The notes: generated by a model from the letters alone, not told the origin. Positions 25,511-35,182 are shown, counted from the first letter of the stretch. The stretch: DNA of 64,000 nt from Bin5 sp965221345 (GCA_965221345.1 CBDCSD010000001.1:744001-808000); one strand, 5' to 3'. Numbers and translations are program-made.

Positions 25511-27319
25511 ATGAGCGCAAAGAGAGTACTTGTACAGGTTGCAGGTTGGGTCGGGGGGCTATGTCTGTTGGGGGCGCTGCTCTTCTTCGCGGTACAACAG
25601 TACGATGTCGTAGAGCCTGCCAAAAAGATGCTGCTCAACGCCGCCGGCGTTGGCGCCTCTCCCGTCGTGGACCCATGCCAACAGGACGACACCGCCGCTG
25701 CCATCGTTGCCCGCATCGACTACTCAGACGCTGAAGCTTTGCATGCCCTTTTCGAGCGCGTCGACGTCTGGCACGTCGAACCCGAGCAGCATACCGCCGT
25801 AGCACTCGTGTCGCCGGCGCAGCAGCAGTGGCTGACCGACGGCGGCTTCCCCTTCTCCGAAGAGACGGAGCTGACCTCCACTTTGCCCGACCCCTGCGCC
25901 TTCCAGGCCCAGGCCGACAGCCGCGGCATTCCCGGCTATGCCTGCTATCGCACAGTGTCGGAGACCTACACCGATCTGGAGTCGCTGGCCGAGCAATACC
26001 CCGACCTGGCCGATCTGAGCGACATCGGCAACAGTTGGTACAAAATCCGCTCTTGGGGCCTTGCTGGCTCCGACATCCAGGCGCTCGTCCTGACCAACCG
26101 CCAGTCCACCGACTTTGAGAAGGGCGAACTGGTGGTGATGGCCGCGCAACACCCCCGCGAACTGGCGACTGCAGAAATCGCCACCCGCTTCGCCAACATG
26201 CTGCTCGAAGGATACGGCACCGACCCGGACCTTACATGGCTGCTCGACTATAACCGCATCCACATTATCCCCCAGGCCAATCCCGACGGACGCAGCTGGG
26301 TCGAGCAAGGGTATCTCTGGCGCAAAAACACGAACAGCACCAATGGCTGTGAATTCCCCGGCCACGGTGTCGACCTGAATCGCAACGGCAGCCTCCTCTG
26401 GAATCACTGCAATGGCTGTTCATCGGGCGATATCTGCTCGGTCTTCTATCGCGGCGACGCGCCTGCATCCGAGCCCGAGACGCGAGCCATTGAAGCCTAT
26501 CTACGCACCGTCTTCGCCGACCAGCGCGGCGAAGGCTACAACGACCCAGCTCCGGAGGATACCAACGGCGTCTTCATTTCACTCCACTCCTTCGGTCGCC
26601 TGCTGTTTTACCCGTGGGAGCACTCGTCCACGCCGGCTCCCAACCGGGATGACCTGCGCCGCCTCGGCCGCAAGCTGGGCTATTTCCCCGATTACAAGGT
26701 CTGCAATCCAGAGCTATGCATGTACCGTTTCGATGGCAGTACCACCGATTACGCCTACGGTACGCTCGGCGTCGCCGCCTATACCTATGAGCTCGGCAAT
26801 GCCTTTTTCCAGGACTGCACCTACTTCGGCGCGTCAATCGTCGACCAGATTCTGGAATCCCTCGTCTATGCCGCCAAGGCCGCCCGACGTCCCTACCAGT
26901 TGCCAGCCGGGCCCGATGTGACGGACGCCAGCGCAGATCCGCCGCGCGTGCCGACCGGAATGGCTGTCACACTCTCCGCAACCGCCGACGACACCCGCAG
27001 CGCCGGCAGCGGCTCCGACACCGAACCGTCCCAGCCGATCAGCGCCGCCCGCTTTTCCGTCGGCGCGCCCTCCTGGCTCGCAACCACCTTCGAAACACTG
27101 CAAGCTTCAGACGGCGCATTCGATGCTACCGTGGAATCTCTGACGGGGGCGCTCGATACAACCGGCTTGCAGCCCGGCGCCTACACCATCTTTCTCGAAG
27201 CCCAAGATGCCGACGGCAACTGGGGTCCCCCCAGCGCCGTATCCGTTGAGGTCGTCGCGCCCGTAGCCGAGCGGACGCCCACTCAACACAAACTGTATCT
27301 GCCGCGTGTGTGGAAGTGA
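25511..27319 (+). CDS. M14-family zinc carboxypeptidase, exported
   Basis: 602 residues. N-terminal membrane/signal segment (VAGWVGGLCLLGALLFFAVQ). The peptidase domain (about 140-460) shows the zinc ligands H and E in AAQHPRELATAEIA, NPDGR, the substrate arginine in GVDLNRNGS, the third ligand in SLHSFGRLLFYPW and the catalytic Glu in YTYELGNAFFQDC. A C-terminal region (470-590) looks like an Ig/CARDB-type beta domain (YTIFLEAQDADGNWGPPSAV). Releases C-terminal residues from peptides outside the cell. It follows the VWA gene by 53 nt, possibly in the same transcript. Confidence 0.88.
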   Translation: MSAKRVLVQVAGWVGGLCLLGALLFFAVQQYDVVEPAKKMLLNAAGVGASPVVDPCQQDDTAAAIVARIDYSDAEALHALFERVDVWHVEPEQHTAVALVSPAQQQWLTDGGFPFSEETELTSTLPDPCAFQAQADSRGIPGYACYRTVSETYTDLESLAEQYPDLADLSDIGNSWYKIRSWGLAGSDIQALVLTNRQSTDFEKGELVVMAAQHPRELATAEIATRFANMLLEGYGTDPDLTWLLDYNRIHIIPQANPDGRSWVEQGYLWRKNTNSTNGCEFPGHGVDLNRNGSLLWNHCNGCSSGDICSVFYRGDAPASEPETRAIEAYLRTVFADQRGEGYNDPAPEDTNGVFISLHSFGRLLFYPWEHSSTPAPNRDDLRRLGRKLGYFPDYKVCNPELCMYRFDGSTTDYAYGTLGVAAYTYELGNAFFQDCTYFGASIVDQILESLVYAAKAARRPYQLPAGPDVTDASADPPRVPTGMAVTLSATADDTRSAGSGSDTEPSQPISAARFSVGAPSWLATTFETLQASDGAFDATVESLTGALDTTGLQPGAYTIFLEAQDADGNWGPPSAVSVEVVAPVAERTPTQHKLYLPRVWK

Positions 27320-27402
27320 CTCTGTCCTGGCCAGTGGCTCGACCTGTTCTTCCTCAAACCTCCTCTGGCCTTCCCTCTTTCCTTTCACCTCGCGGTCGAA
27401 TC

Positions 27403-27432
27403 TTAGCCTATCAGATTCTTCCGCTGTATAAT
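27403..27432 (+). promoter_or_regulatory. Candidate promoter of ilvE
   Basis: Consensus TATAAT at 27427-27432 with a weak -35 (TTAGCC, 27403-27408) at 18 bp. The predicted leader is about 105 nt. Confidence 0.45.
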
Positions 27433-27545
27433 GCAACCGGACTTGGCATTGCAGGCCAGACGCCTGCTCTCCCAGGCCACCATAACGGAGCCGGTTGGCT
27501 CGTGACGGCTGACCGGGCGCTCACCTGGCATGAAGGAGTTCAGCG

Positions 27546-28469
27546 ATGGCGAAGATGCAAGCGGATTATATCTGGATGAACGGGGAGATCATCCCGTGGG
27601 AACAGGCGACCGTGCATGTTTTTACCCATGCCCTGCATTACGGCAGCAGCGCATTTGAGGGGATTCGCGCCTACGAAGTGAATGACGCCGCTGCGATTTT
27701 CCGGGGCCCGGAGCATTTCGAGCGGCTGCTCTACTCCTGCAAAGTAGCCCATATCCCATCGCCCCTCGATGTTGACGAATGGATGGATGTGGCCAAGGCC
27801 ATCCTGCTCAAAAACGACCATCGCAGTTCCTACATCCGACCGTTGGTCTTCCGCGGCTACGAGAGTTTGGGCGTAGATGGCCGCGGCTGTCCTGTCGAGG
27901 CCATTCTGGCTTCGGTGCCGTGGGGTCGCTATCTCGGCGCAGAGTCCATCGAACAGGGCGTCGATGTCCAGGTAAGCAGTTGGCGGCGCATGGCCTCGAA
28001 CATGTTCAGCCCGATGGCGAAGATCGGCGGCCAGTACGTCAGCAGCCAGAACATCGTTATGGAGGCCAAGGACAATGGTTTCACTGAAGGCATCGCCCTC
28101 GACATCAACGGCCAGGTAAGCGAAGGCAGCGGCGAGAATATCTTCGTCATTTATAAGGGCGTGATCTATACACCGCCCCTGGGCAGCAGCATCCTCGGAG
28201 GCATCACCCGCGATGCCGCGATCACGATTGCCAAAGACCTGGGCTACGACCTGCGCGAACAGGCCATGACGCGCGAAATGCTCTATCTGGCCGACGAAAT
28301 CTTCTTCACCGGTACCGCAGCCGAGATCACGCCCGTGCGCTCAGTCGACCGGTTGCCGGTAGGCGACGGCAAGCGTGGCCCGATCACGCATGCAATCCAG
28401 AGCGTCTTCTTCGGCATCCTCGAGGATAATATGCCGGACAGGTGGGGTTGGTTGACGCACGTGGCATGA
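27546..28469 (+). CDS. ilvE: Branched-chain amino acid aminotransferase
   Basis: 307 residues, usual length. A PLP class IV (fold type IV) enzyme that transfers amino groups between glutamate and the keto acids of Val, Leu and Ile. Signatures: NGEIIPWEQATVHVFTHALHYG and SAFEGIRAYE at the N-terminus, YIRPLVFRGYESLGV, the Schiff-base lysine region SPMAKIGGQYVSSQN, EGSGENIFV and FFTGTAAEITPVRSVD. AAGGAGTTCAGCG precedes the ATG. It stands as its own transcription unit. Confidence 0.93.
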   Translation: MAKMQADYIWMNGEIIPWEQATVHVFTHALHYGSSAFEGIRAYEVNDAAAIFRGPEHFERLLYSCKVAHIPSPLDVDEWMDVAKAILLKNDHRSSYIRPLVFRGYESLGVDGRGCPVEAILASVPWGRYLGAESIEQGVDVQVSSWRRMASNMFSPMAKIGGQYVSSQNIVMEAKDNGFTEGIALDINGQVSEGSGENIFVIYKGVIYTPPLGSSILGGITRDAAITIAKDLGYDLREQAMTREMLYLADEIFFTGTAAEITPVRSVDRLPVGDGKRGPITHAIQSVFFGILEDNMPDRWGWLTHVA

Positions 28470-28477
28470 CAAAGAAA

Positions 28478-28504
28478 TGAGGAGCGGGATACCTTCGCTC
28501 CTCA
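28478..28504. terminator. Bidirectional hairpin between convergent genes
   Basis: Perfect 9-bp stem TGAGGAGCG/CGCTCCTCA with a 9-nt loop in the 49-nt gap between ilvE and the minus-strand gene. On the minus strand it is followed by a T-rich TTTCTTTG. Confidence 0.6.
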
Positions 28505-28518
28505 CTCTTGACTCCTCT

Positions 28519-29454
28519 TCACTCACTCCTTGCCATTTGCCCGAACCAGCGGTCCTCCAGAAGTTCCAGCTGCCCTTCCTCCTCCAGCGTTGCAATTGCC
28601 TCAAACAGCGCGCCCTGCAACTTCGGCGCTTTGATCGACACCGCGATGACATAGGGATCATTATCGAGCGCAGGGCCCACCCCGCGAATCGGTTTGCCCT
28701 CGCCCTGCGCCAGGCGCAGCGTGACACCGTCGATCAGCAAGCCATCGCTGGCGCCGGAGACGAGCGCGTCGATCGCCTTCTCCGCAGACTCGAACGGCAG
28801 CCGCGTAAAGCCGGCGCCGCCCCGTTGCAGCCGGCGGGCTATCGCATCCCCCCGGCTGCCCCACTCCACCGCGACCGTACCTCCATCCAGGTCCTCAACC
28901 TCTTCAAACGCCGCATCGGCGCCGACCACAAGCCGCACACCCGCCTCAAAATAGGGTGGTGAATAATAAACGTCTTTCGTCATGCGGGCGTTGTACGGAA
29001 ACGCGCTGATCACCGCATCCACACGGTCAACCAGCAACGCATCCAACAAACTGTCGAACCCAATGGCGATGATCTCCGCCTCCAGCCCCCACTCAGCGGC
29101 AATCTCCTGCGCCAGTTCCACGTCATAGCCGATCGGCGCCCCCTCCGCATCCAGCATTTCAAAGGGCGGGAAGCTGGGGTCCATGCCAACCCGCCAACTG
29201 CCCCGTTCCTGCATCTTGAGCCAGGTTTCATCCACCGGCGGCCCGGTCCGGCGCAGGATCAGCCACCCGCCGACCACCAGTGCCGCCAATACGCAGACGA
29301 CGATCCACAACCGTGGCTGCTGCTCAAAATTGCGTCGAACAGAGAATCGTGTCCAACGACCCCCATTACTCCCGGCGACTAACCACTGGCGGCCGCCAAC
29401 AGCTGCTTTCGTTTGAAGAGGGTCTCTCTCCTCAGTCTTTCCCTGATCGTTCAT
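28519..29454 (-). CDS. Membrane-anchored amino-acid-type solute-binding protein (SBP_bac_3)
   Basis: 311 residues. An N-terminal cytoplasmic stretch of about 48 residues and one TM anchor (LWIVVCVLAALVVGGWLIL) precede a periplasmic-binding domain of the HisJ/GlnH type: WRVGMDPSFPPFEMLDAEG, PIGYDVELAQEIA, GFDSLLDALLVDRVDAVIS, YSPPYFEAG and AVEWGSRGDAIARRL. No ABC permease or ATPase is adjacent, so it may serve as an extracytoplasmic sensor or feed a distant transporter. The start overlaps the stop of the upstream hydrolase gene by ATGA, indicating coupled translation. Confidence 0.82.
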   Translation of the reverse strand: MNDQGKTEERDPLQTKAAVGGRQWLVAGSNGGRWTRFSVRRNFEQQPRLWIVVCVLAALVVGGWLILRRTGPPVDETWLKMQERGSWRVGMDPSFPPFEMLDAEGAPIGYDVELAQEIAAEWGLEAEIIAIGFDSLLDALLVDRVDAVISAFPYNARMTKDVYYSPPYFEAGVRLVVGADAAFEEVEDLDGGTVAVEWGSRGDAIARRLQRGGAGFTRLPFESAEKAIDALVSGASDGLLIDGVTLRLAQGEGKPIRGVGPALDNDPYVIAVSIKAPKLQGALFEAIATLEEEGQLELLEDRWFGQMARSE

Positions 29455-30629
29455 GGCGCGTCGAACCGCCCCTTCGCATACTCCTGCATCTCCAGATAGA
29501 TCGCCTTGGGTTCAAAATCGGTGCCGACAAAGGTGTAGTTGTCCTGGTAGCTCTTCTGATCCCAGGGGAAGCGAAAGACCCAGAGACTGACGCTTTCGAG
29601 CCAGGGCCATTCGGTGCTGGCGATCTCGTATGCCTGTACCGAGTTGAGGATGCGCTGGGCGGGACGCACCGCCCTCGTCCAGCGAGGATGGTCGTTCCAT
29701 CCCCCTTCGGTGATCATGGCCGTCTTGTCGCTGTCGCCGTTGCGTACCATGATCTCTCGCAGCAGTTCGGAGCGTCGAAAGTTGACAACCGATTCGCCGG
29801 CCGGCTCGTCGGCCTCGAATCCCAGGCCGTAAGCGTGAATCGCCAGAATGTCAAAGTAGTCGGCCGCGCCCGCGTCGTACATCCGCTGCAGGTAGTCCAG
29901 CTCGTTCATGCTCCATTCGCTGCCCGGCGGGTCCAGCGTGGGCGCGAGCGCGCCGGCCAGCACCTGCACTTCCGGGGCGGCCGCTTTCACCATCGGGTAC
30001 ACCACCTTCAGCATCTCCACGTAGGACGCCGGGTCGACCGGGCGAAAGCCCCATTCAAGGCTCAGATTCGGCTCGTTCCATATGATCAGATAGCCCACTT
30101 TGCCCTGATAGCGTCGCACGAATTCGACGGCGTAGCGCCCGAACGCCTCGTAGTTTTCCTCCGCCAAATAGAGATGATGGGAATCTTCCGGGCGCGCCCA
30201 CTCCGGCACATAGCCCAGGCGGGCGATCACGGTTAGCCCCTGCCGGTTCGCGTGGTTGATGACCACGTCGGGGTGGCTCCATTCGTATTGGCCGCGTCTC
30301 GGTTCGTAGTAGGCCCAGGGGAAATACTCAACAATCCAGGACGCGCCCATCTCGCGTACCATTTCGAGGCTTCGTTTGACCTTGGCCGCGTCCGGCTCAT
30401 CGGTCAGGCGCGTATGAACGCCCATTTTGGGGTTGATCGTTGCGACCGTTCGTTGCGGACCCAAAGGGACCCAGTTGCGAAAATAGGAACGATAGGTCAG
30501 GCCAACAATGCTGCAAAGAAGTAGCACCCCAATCAGCTTTCTAACGCGGGGCGACCTCGCTGCGAGCGACGGTATGCGGTTGATAGAGTCTGACTTCCTG
30601 CGCACTAAAGAGGCGAAGCGGCCAATCAT
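29451..30629 (-). CDS. Membrane-anchored glycoside hydrolase (cellulase/GH39-like clan A)
   Basis: 392 residues. A basic N-terminus and one TM helix (about 32-50) are followed by a TIM-barrel glycosidase: GVHTRLTDEPDAAKVKRSLE, ASWIVEYFPWAYYEP, the acid/base Glu in LIIWNEPNLSLEW, and the nucleophile Glu in TAMITEGGWNDHPRW. The spacing fits clan A retaining hydrolases. The start (ATG 30629, or TTG 30632) is uncertain because no Shine-Dalgarno is visible. The C-terminal half of the protein at 52515 has the same architecture. Substrate unknown; probably acts on surface or extracellular polysaccharide. Confidence 0.78.
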   Translation of the reverse strand: MIGRFASLVRRKSDSINRIPSLAARSPRVRKLIGVLLLCSIVGLTYRSYFRNWVPLGPQRTVATINPKMGVHTRLTDEPDAAKVKRSLEMVREMGASWIVEYFPWAYYEPRRGQYEWSHPDVVINHANRQGLTVIARLGYVPEWARPEDSHHLYLAEENYEAFGRYAVEFVRRYQGKVGYLIIWNEPNLSLEWGFRPVDPASYVEMLKVVYPMVKAAAPEVQVLAGALAPTLDPPGSEWSMNELDYLQRMYDAGAADYFDILAIHAYGLGFEADEPAGESVVNFRRSELLREIMVRNGDSDKTAMITEGGWNDHPRWTRAVRPAQRILNSVQAYEIASTEWPWLESVSLWVFRFPWDQKSYQDNYTFVGTDFEPKAIYLEMQEYAKGRFDAP

Positions 30630-30656
30630 CAAAAGGAGAGGTGAGGCATGCGGCGA

Positions 30657-31211
30657 CTATGTGTCTTCCTGCAGCTCTGCATCATTATCATCATCATCGG
30701 AGGGTATGGCAGAGGAAAATGCGAATTCGCCCTCGGTTTCTTCCAACGCGGGCTGCTCCTGGGGCGCCTGGCTGGCTTCGATCGCCTGGATGCCATTCTC
30801 TGCCTGGTGCAGCGAGTTGTTCAGTTTGTCCCGCAGCCGGTAAAGCACATCGAGCGCGTAAACTTCGGCTTCATCAACCAGACGGATCGCTTCGGCGTGT
30901 CCATGCGCGATAATTCGCTCCGCTTCTTCCCGCGCGCGTTCGGTGATGGCGTCTTCGCTGACAATCTGTATTGCCTGCTGCTCGGCGTGGGCGATGATCT
31001 GCTCCGCCCGCGCCTGCGCATCACTGATAATGCGGTCGCGCTCGGTAATCATGCGCTCGCTTTCCTTGATCGCGCTCGGTATGCTGATACGCATCTGATC
31101 TATCAGCCGGAGACACTCCTCCGAATTCACGATCAGGGAGGGGGCCAGAGGCACCCGCCACCCTCTGTTCAAGGTCTGTTCAAGTTGATCCACCAGTTGT
31201 AGAATTTCCAT
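30657..31211 (-). CDS. DivIVA/ATPase-b-like coiled-coil protein
   Basis: 184 residues. Start MEILQLVDQLEQTLNRGWRV, then a long charged coiled coil (about 45-135; ESERMITERDRIISDAQARA, AEQIIAHAEQQA, RAREEAERIIAHGHAEA) and an acidic tail ending DDDDNDAELQEDT. Proteins of this shape occur next to coaD in Gram-positive-type and Chloroflexota genomes and are often called DivIVA-like or ATP synthase b-like. Probably cytoplasmic, self-associating and cell-envelope linked; a precise role cannot be given. 68 nt downstream of coaD on the same strand. Confidence 0.7.
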   Translation of the reverse strand: MEILQLVDQLEQTLNRGWRVPLAPSLIVNSEECLRLIDQMRISIPSAIKESERMITERDRIISDAQARAEQIIAHAEQQAIQIVSEDAITERAREEAERIIAHGHAEAIRLVDEAEVYALDVLYRLRDKLNNSLHQAENGIQAIEASQAPQEQPALEETEGEFAFSSAIPSDDDDNDAELQEDT

Positions 31212-31279
31212 GATCAGGTTGAACTTTCGTTTGGCTGTTCCCGGCAGCCGCCAGAAACAGGAAACCGGAAGCAAATCCG

Positions 31280-31768
31280 CTACTGCTTGCGCTCAGCAAA
31301 CCGTTGCCGTAAGTCCTCCTCAGTACGCGGCGTCACCCAGTGGGAAACATCGCCTTCCAAGCTGGCCACTTCCTTCAGAATGGTTGAACTGAGATAAACA
31401 TACTCCGGGCTGCACAGCAGGTAACATGTCTCGATCTGTGGCGCCATCTGCCGGTTGGCCATGTCTATGCGGGATTCAAAGAAAAGGTCATCCACATTCC
31501 GCAGGCCGCGTACGATTACCCGGATACCATGTTGCTGTGCCCATTTTACCGTTAGTCCGCTATATGACACAATCGTGATATTCTTCACTTCCTCCAGGGC
31601 TTCCCGCGCCAACTGAATCCGCTCGTCCGTGGAAAAGAGAAGCCTCTTGGCCGGCGCGTCGAAGACGGTCACGAGCAGCTCATCAAAGAGCGCAGCCGCC
31701 CGGCGGGCAATGTCCCGATGGCCGTTATGGAAAGGATCGAAACTGCCGGGATAGATGGCACGAGTCAT
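31280..31768 (-). CDS. coaD: Phosphopantetheine adenylyltransferase
   Basis: 162 residues, usual length. Catalyses the ATP-dependent adenylylation of 4'-phosphopantetheine, the penultimate step of coenzyme A synthesis. Nucleotidyltransferase signatures: AIYPGSFDPFHNGHRDIARR with the HxGH motif, RGLRNVDD, NRQMAPQIET and the second motif YLSSTILKEVA (canonical ISSTxVRE). The ATG at 31768 gives the standard MTRAIYPGSFDP; the longer frame adds eleven unrelated residues. Cytoplasmic. Confidence 0.93.
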   Translation of the reverse strand: MTRAIYPGSFDPFHNGHRDIARRAAALFDELLVTVFDAPAKRLLFSTDERIQLAREALEEVKNITIVSYSGLTVKWAQQHGIRVIVRGLRNVDDLFFESRIDMANRQMAPQIETCYLLCSPEYVYLSSTILKEVASLEGDVSHWVTPRTEEDLRQRFAERKQ

Positions 31769-31845
31769 AATGCTTCGGTTTCTCAACGACGATCTATGCA
31801 ATGGCAGGCCCGGCGGCCTTGCATCTGCCTTCAGGGCGGCAAAGG

Positions 31846-32520
31846 TTAAGTGTTCGAACCATCGAAACAGGCGATCAAATCATCCGGCGCAATGCTGGCA
31901 ATAGAGTCCAGGCAGAGATCGGCGGCCGAGAAGTCGGAGCCGCGGGTGATGCGATTCGGTACCGAAACACAGCGCAATCCGGCCCGTTGTGCACCCAGCA
32001 TCCCGTTGTAGGAATCTTCGATCGCGACCGCTCGCTGGGGCGAAACGTCTAACTTCTGCGCCGCCAGCCGGTAAAGGGCCGGGTCCGGTTTAACCCGCTC
32101 GACATCATCCGCGGTTACGACCGCGGCAAAGCGCCCGCGCAGTCCCAGCCGTTGCAAATGCGACTCCACCCATTTTCGATCAGAGCTTGAAGCGACTGCC
32201 AGCCTGACCCCTCGCCGCTCTGCTGCGGCGATCAGTTCGAGCACGCCGGGCAAGATCGGTTGGACCTCTATTCGTTCCAGAAAAAGCTTCCGCCGTTCTG
32301 TGCGCAGGCGCTGCCGGTCGATCTCTCTGCCCAGCAATCCTTCCAGATAGTCTTCGGGGCGAAACACGCCCGTGCCTCCACCCACGCATTGCAGCCAGAG
32401 GTCAAGAGGCAACTCAAAGCCGTGGCTGTGGTAAACGTCTTGCCAGGTCTGGAAATCAGGTGTCTCTGTGTCCAGAATCGTTCCGTCAAAGTCAAATACA
32501 ATCGCCTGCAGCACTGGCAT
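31846..32520 (-). CDS. HAD-superfamily phosphatase (beta-phosphoglucomutase-like)
   Basis: 224 residues. Motif I VFDFDGTILDTE with the nucleophile and acid/base Asp, a helical cap domain, motif II LAVASSSDRKWVE, the motif III lysine in VKPDPALY and motif IV AIEDSYNGMLGA. The TILDTE and SYNG variants place it among beta-phosphoglucomutase or sugar-phosphatase-like members. Substrate not assignable. It lies 77 nt upstream of coaD on the same strand. Confidence 0.85.
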   Translation of the reverse strand: MPVLQAIVFDFDGTILDTETPDFQTWQDVYHSHGFELPLDLWLQCVGGGTGVFRPEDYLEGLLGREIDRQRLRTERRKLFLERIEVQPILPGVLELIAAAERRGVRLAVASSSDRKWVESHLQRLGLRGRFAAVVTADDVERVKPDPALYRLAAQKLDVSPQRAVAIEDSYNGMLGAQRAGLRCVSVPNRITRGSDFSAADLCLDSIASIAPDDLIACFDGSNT

Positions 32521-32611
32521 ACTCCCTCAGAGTTGTGGTCTCGGGATACGCGCTTCCAGTCTGCCACACGCGCGCGCGTAGAAATCGACAAGGCAACTGG
32601 GCCGGCGGCGC

Positions 32612-33841
32612 TCATGCGATAAACTCGCTGAACACGCGGTTCCCGAGGAACAGCCCTCTGGGGGTCAGGCGCACTCGTTCCCCATCCGATTCCAGCAGGC
32701 CGCCATCTTGCAGTCGATCCAGAGTGGGGCCAAACGCAACACGCAATGGCTGTCCATGCATCTCCGCAAAGCGTGCATAGGGCACACCCTCCCGCACGAG
32801 CCGCAGTCCCAGCATCATCGTTTCGCCCATCGAAATCTCGTCCGACAGCTCCTCATGGAAATCAACGGGGCTCAAGTCCGCATCGACGTGCTTTATGTAG
32901 CCCTGCACACCCTTTCGATTCGACCACCGTACGGCGGCTGCGGGCGAACAAACCCCCGCTGACCCCTGACAAGGGTCACGAGAAAGGAACGCAAGGTCAG
33001 GCATCGCCTCCCCTTGCAACGAAATGGGATAGCGCATATGGCTGTGCGCGCCAGGCCCCACACCGACCCACTCCTGATTGCGCCAGTAGAGTAGATTGTG
33101 TCGGCTGGCGTATTCAGCGCCGCGCACCCAGTTCGACACCTCGTACTGGTCATAACCGGCCGCCCCCAAGCGGGAAATCGCAATTTCGTACAACTCTGAG
33201 GCCACGTCATCATCCGGCGCCGGCGTCTGACCGGTCTCCACCCAATGCGCCAGTGGCGTATCCGGCTCGACAATCAGACTGTAAAGGCTCAAGTGCCGCG
33301 GGGCGAGAGCCAGGGCCTTGTCCACTGTGTCGTTCCAAGCTTCCACCGACTGTCGGGGCAACCCGAACATAAAATCAAGATTGATGTTGGCGAAGCCCGC
33401 TTTCACAGCCGCGTCAAAGGCGCGCAACGCGTCGTCCGCGTCGTGGATGCGGCCCAGAAACGCCAATTCCTCCGCCTGAAAGCTCTGCACGCCCATGCTC
33501 AGCCGGTTCACGCCCAGGCTGTGCAGCACAGCGAACTGCCCCCAATCCTCTATGCCCGGATTGGCTTCACTGCTGATTTCAATGTCGGCTGCCAGCGTGA
33601 ACCGGTCGTGCACCAACTCCAAAATCTGCGCCAGTTGACCTGAACTGAGCACCGTTGGGGTGCCGCCGCCCAGGAATACAGTATGCACCATGCGCCCGTC
33701 AAGACGTGCCGCCCACCGGCCTATCTCTAGGCAAAGAGCCTGCGTGTAGGCTTCGTAAAGAGGTTCCAGACGAGCATAGGTATTGAAGTCGCAGTAGGGG
33801 CACTTCCGGGCGCAAAATGGAATGTGGATGTAGAGGCCCAA
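32612..33841 (-). CDS. hemW: HemW-like radical SAM protein
   Basis: 409 residues. The N-terminal CARKCPYCDFNTYARL contains the C-x3-C-x2-C cluster of radical SAM enzymes, with YIHIPFC before it; GGGTPTVLS, ISSEANPG, LSMGVQSFQ and GFANINLDFMFGLPRQS follow. HemW binds haem and inserts it into respiratory proteins; it is often misnamed coproporphyrinogen oxidase. The only in-frame start is a TTG at 33841, with a start-less open extension upstream, so the N-terminus is uncertain. The chain has about 25 extra residues (around RDPCQGSAGVCSPAAAVRWS) compared with the usual length of about 380. Confidence 0.87.
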   Translation of the reverse strand: MGLYIHIPFCARKCPYCDFNTYARLEPLYEAYTQALCLEIGRWAARLDGRMVHTVFLGGGTPTVLSSGQLAQILELVHDRFTLAADIEISSEANPGIEDWGQFAVLHSLGVNRLSMGVQSFQAEELAFLGRIHDADDALRAFDAAVKAGFANINLDFMFGLPRQSVEAWNDTVDKALALAPRHLSLYSLIVEPDTPLAHWVETGQTPAPDDDVASELYEIAISRLGAAGYDQYEVSNWVRGAEYASRHNLLYWRNQEWVGVGPGAHSHMRYPISLQGEAMPDLAFLSRDPCQGSAGVCSPAAAVRWSNRKGVQGYIKHVDADLSPVDFHEELSDEISMGETMMLGLRLVREGVPYARFAEMHGQPLRVAFGPTLDRLQDGGLLESDGERVRLTPRGLFLGNRVFSEFIA

Positions 33842-34071
33842 TGGCCCGCCGCCAATTGTGGTTGATTCGATAGTGGGCGCGCTCCAGGCCAGCGACTCGC
33901 GGGCGCCGGCTGCGATCGTCGCCGCGTCCTGCTGTGCGCGGCGCTCGGTATTTTTCGGACGCTATGCAGCAGGGACCTTCATCAACCCTGAGTCGTCGCT
34001 CCTTGGGCGCGCAGAGAGTGAAGAGGAACGAGAAGAGAGAATACCTCGCTTTTCGCGCTCCGCTCTTGTGG

Positions 34072-34800
34072 TCAGGGATTCTCCAGCCGGAACCCGTGAC
34101 CGCGCACCGTTACAATAAAGTTGGATTTCTCGTCGTGCTCGTAGAGCCGTTCCCGCAGCCGGCGTACAAGTGCGTCAATGGCCTGCTTGCTGACACCGGC
34201 CCCACTGGTCTCTGGCCAGACCGCCTGCACGATCTGTTCCCGAGTCATTACCCCGCCCCCCTCATGCCAGAGGGCACTCAAAAGCCGGTACTGATGCAGA
34301 CTCAAAGGGGGCTCCAAAAGCGAGCCGCTGAGCCACACCTGGCGGGTCTCTTCTTCAATCCGCAGACCTGATTCGAGCTGCACTTCGGGTTCGGGAGAGT
34401 CCAGCGTCAGGGGCGTGGTTGCCTCGTCATCGACAAAGGACAATTTGAATCGCAGTGCGATCTGCACTTCATCGCCATCGGACAGGCTATGGGACTCGTC
34501 GGCAATATCCACGCCATTGACATGGGTTCCGTTCTTGCTGCCCAGGTCCTTGATCGAATAGCCGTAGCCGTCCCAGAAGATTCGGGCGTGGTTGCGGCTC
34601 ACCTGGCGGTCAGGCAGCGTAACGTGGCATTCTTCGTGGCGCCCGATGATCAAGGCGGTGGTACGGCTTAACGGCCAACCCTGACCGGTCTGGTTGCCAT
34701 GGCGGAGGATCAGCATTGCCGTCTCACGTTGTCTGTCGACAGGTCGGGCTTGACGATTATCTGCGAATCGTTGTTCAGCGTTGTTGCCCTCTTGCGTCAT
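34072..34800 (-). CDS. FHA-domain winged-helix response regulator-like protein
   Basis: 242 residues. The FHA domain (about 28-115) shows the phosphothreonine-binding pattern IIGRHEECHVTLPDRQVSRN with HARI and DLGSKNGTHVNG; the C-terminal OmpR/PhoB-type winged helix (about 150-242) has LSLHQYRLLSALWHEGGGVM, AIDALVRRLRERLY and VRGHGFRL. It has no receiver domain, so it would be controlled by Thr phosphorylation rather than a His kinase. AAGAGGGG precedes the ATG. It is divergent from a Ser/Thr kinase at 35183, its natural input. Cytoplasmic transcription factor by inference. Confidence 0.87.
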   Translation of the reverse strand: MTQEGNNAEQRFADNRQARPVDRQRETAMLILRHGNQTGQGWPLSRTTALIIGRHEECHVTLPDRQVSRNHARIFWDGYGYSIKDLGSKNGTHVNGVDIADESHSLSDGDEVQIALRFKLSFVDDEATTPLTLDSPEPEVQLESGLRIEEETRQVWLSGSLLEPPLSLHQYRLLSALWHEGGGVMTREQIVQAVWPETSGAGVSKQAIDALVRRLRERLYEHDEKSNFIVTVRGHGFRLENP

Positions 34801-35182
34801 TTCCACCCCTCTTAAGAATACCTTGCAAGGAAAACTATTATTGTCACTTGCACGTTTTGCCTTCTATTCATATAGTATGGTTCTCTGCATCAAATCCTTC
34901 GATCTATAATGGCGAAAGGATATCCGTAAACCTGGTGTAGCGATTCCAGGGGGGAAGTCCATTATAACGAAACGAGTGTGATTCGTCAACCAATTTCCCA
35001 TAATGAGAGCGCAACCAGGCTTGCGTGGTAGGATGTCTTGGCCGAATGGATGCCACAAATTCTGCGGTCTGCGACATCGTACAATGGCGTTATCTCCCTC
35101 CGGGGCGCGCAACGGGCGGCAGTCCTTCCTTTTCCGGGGTTGATGCGCCTCCAACGGTCCGGCAAACGTACAGAGGTGTCTC
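34801..35182. promoter_or_regulatory. Divergent regulatory region of the FHA regulator and kinase genes
   Basis: AT-rich relative to its surroundings. Contains a perfect 10-bp palindrome CCTTGCAAGG at 34821-34830 (20 nt before the regulator start) and a TATAAT at 34905-34910 pointing rightwards without a clear -35. The palindrome could be an operator. Nothing else recognisable. Confidence 0.4.
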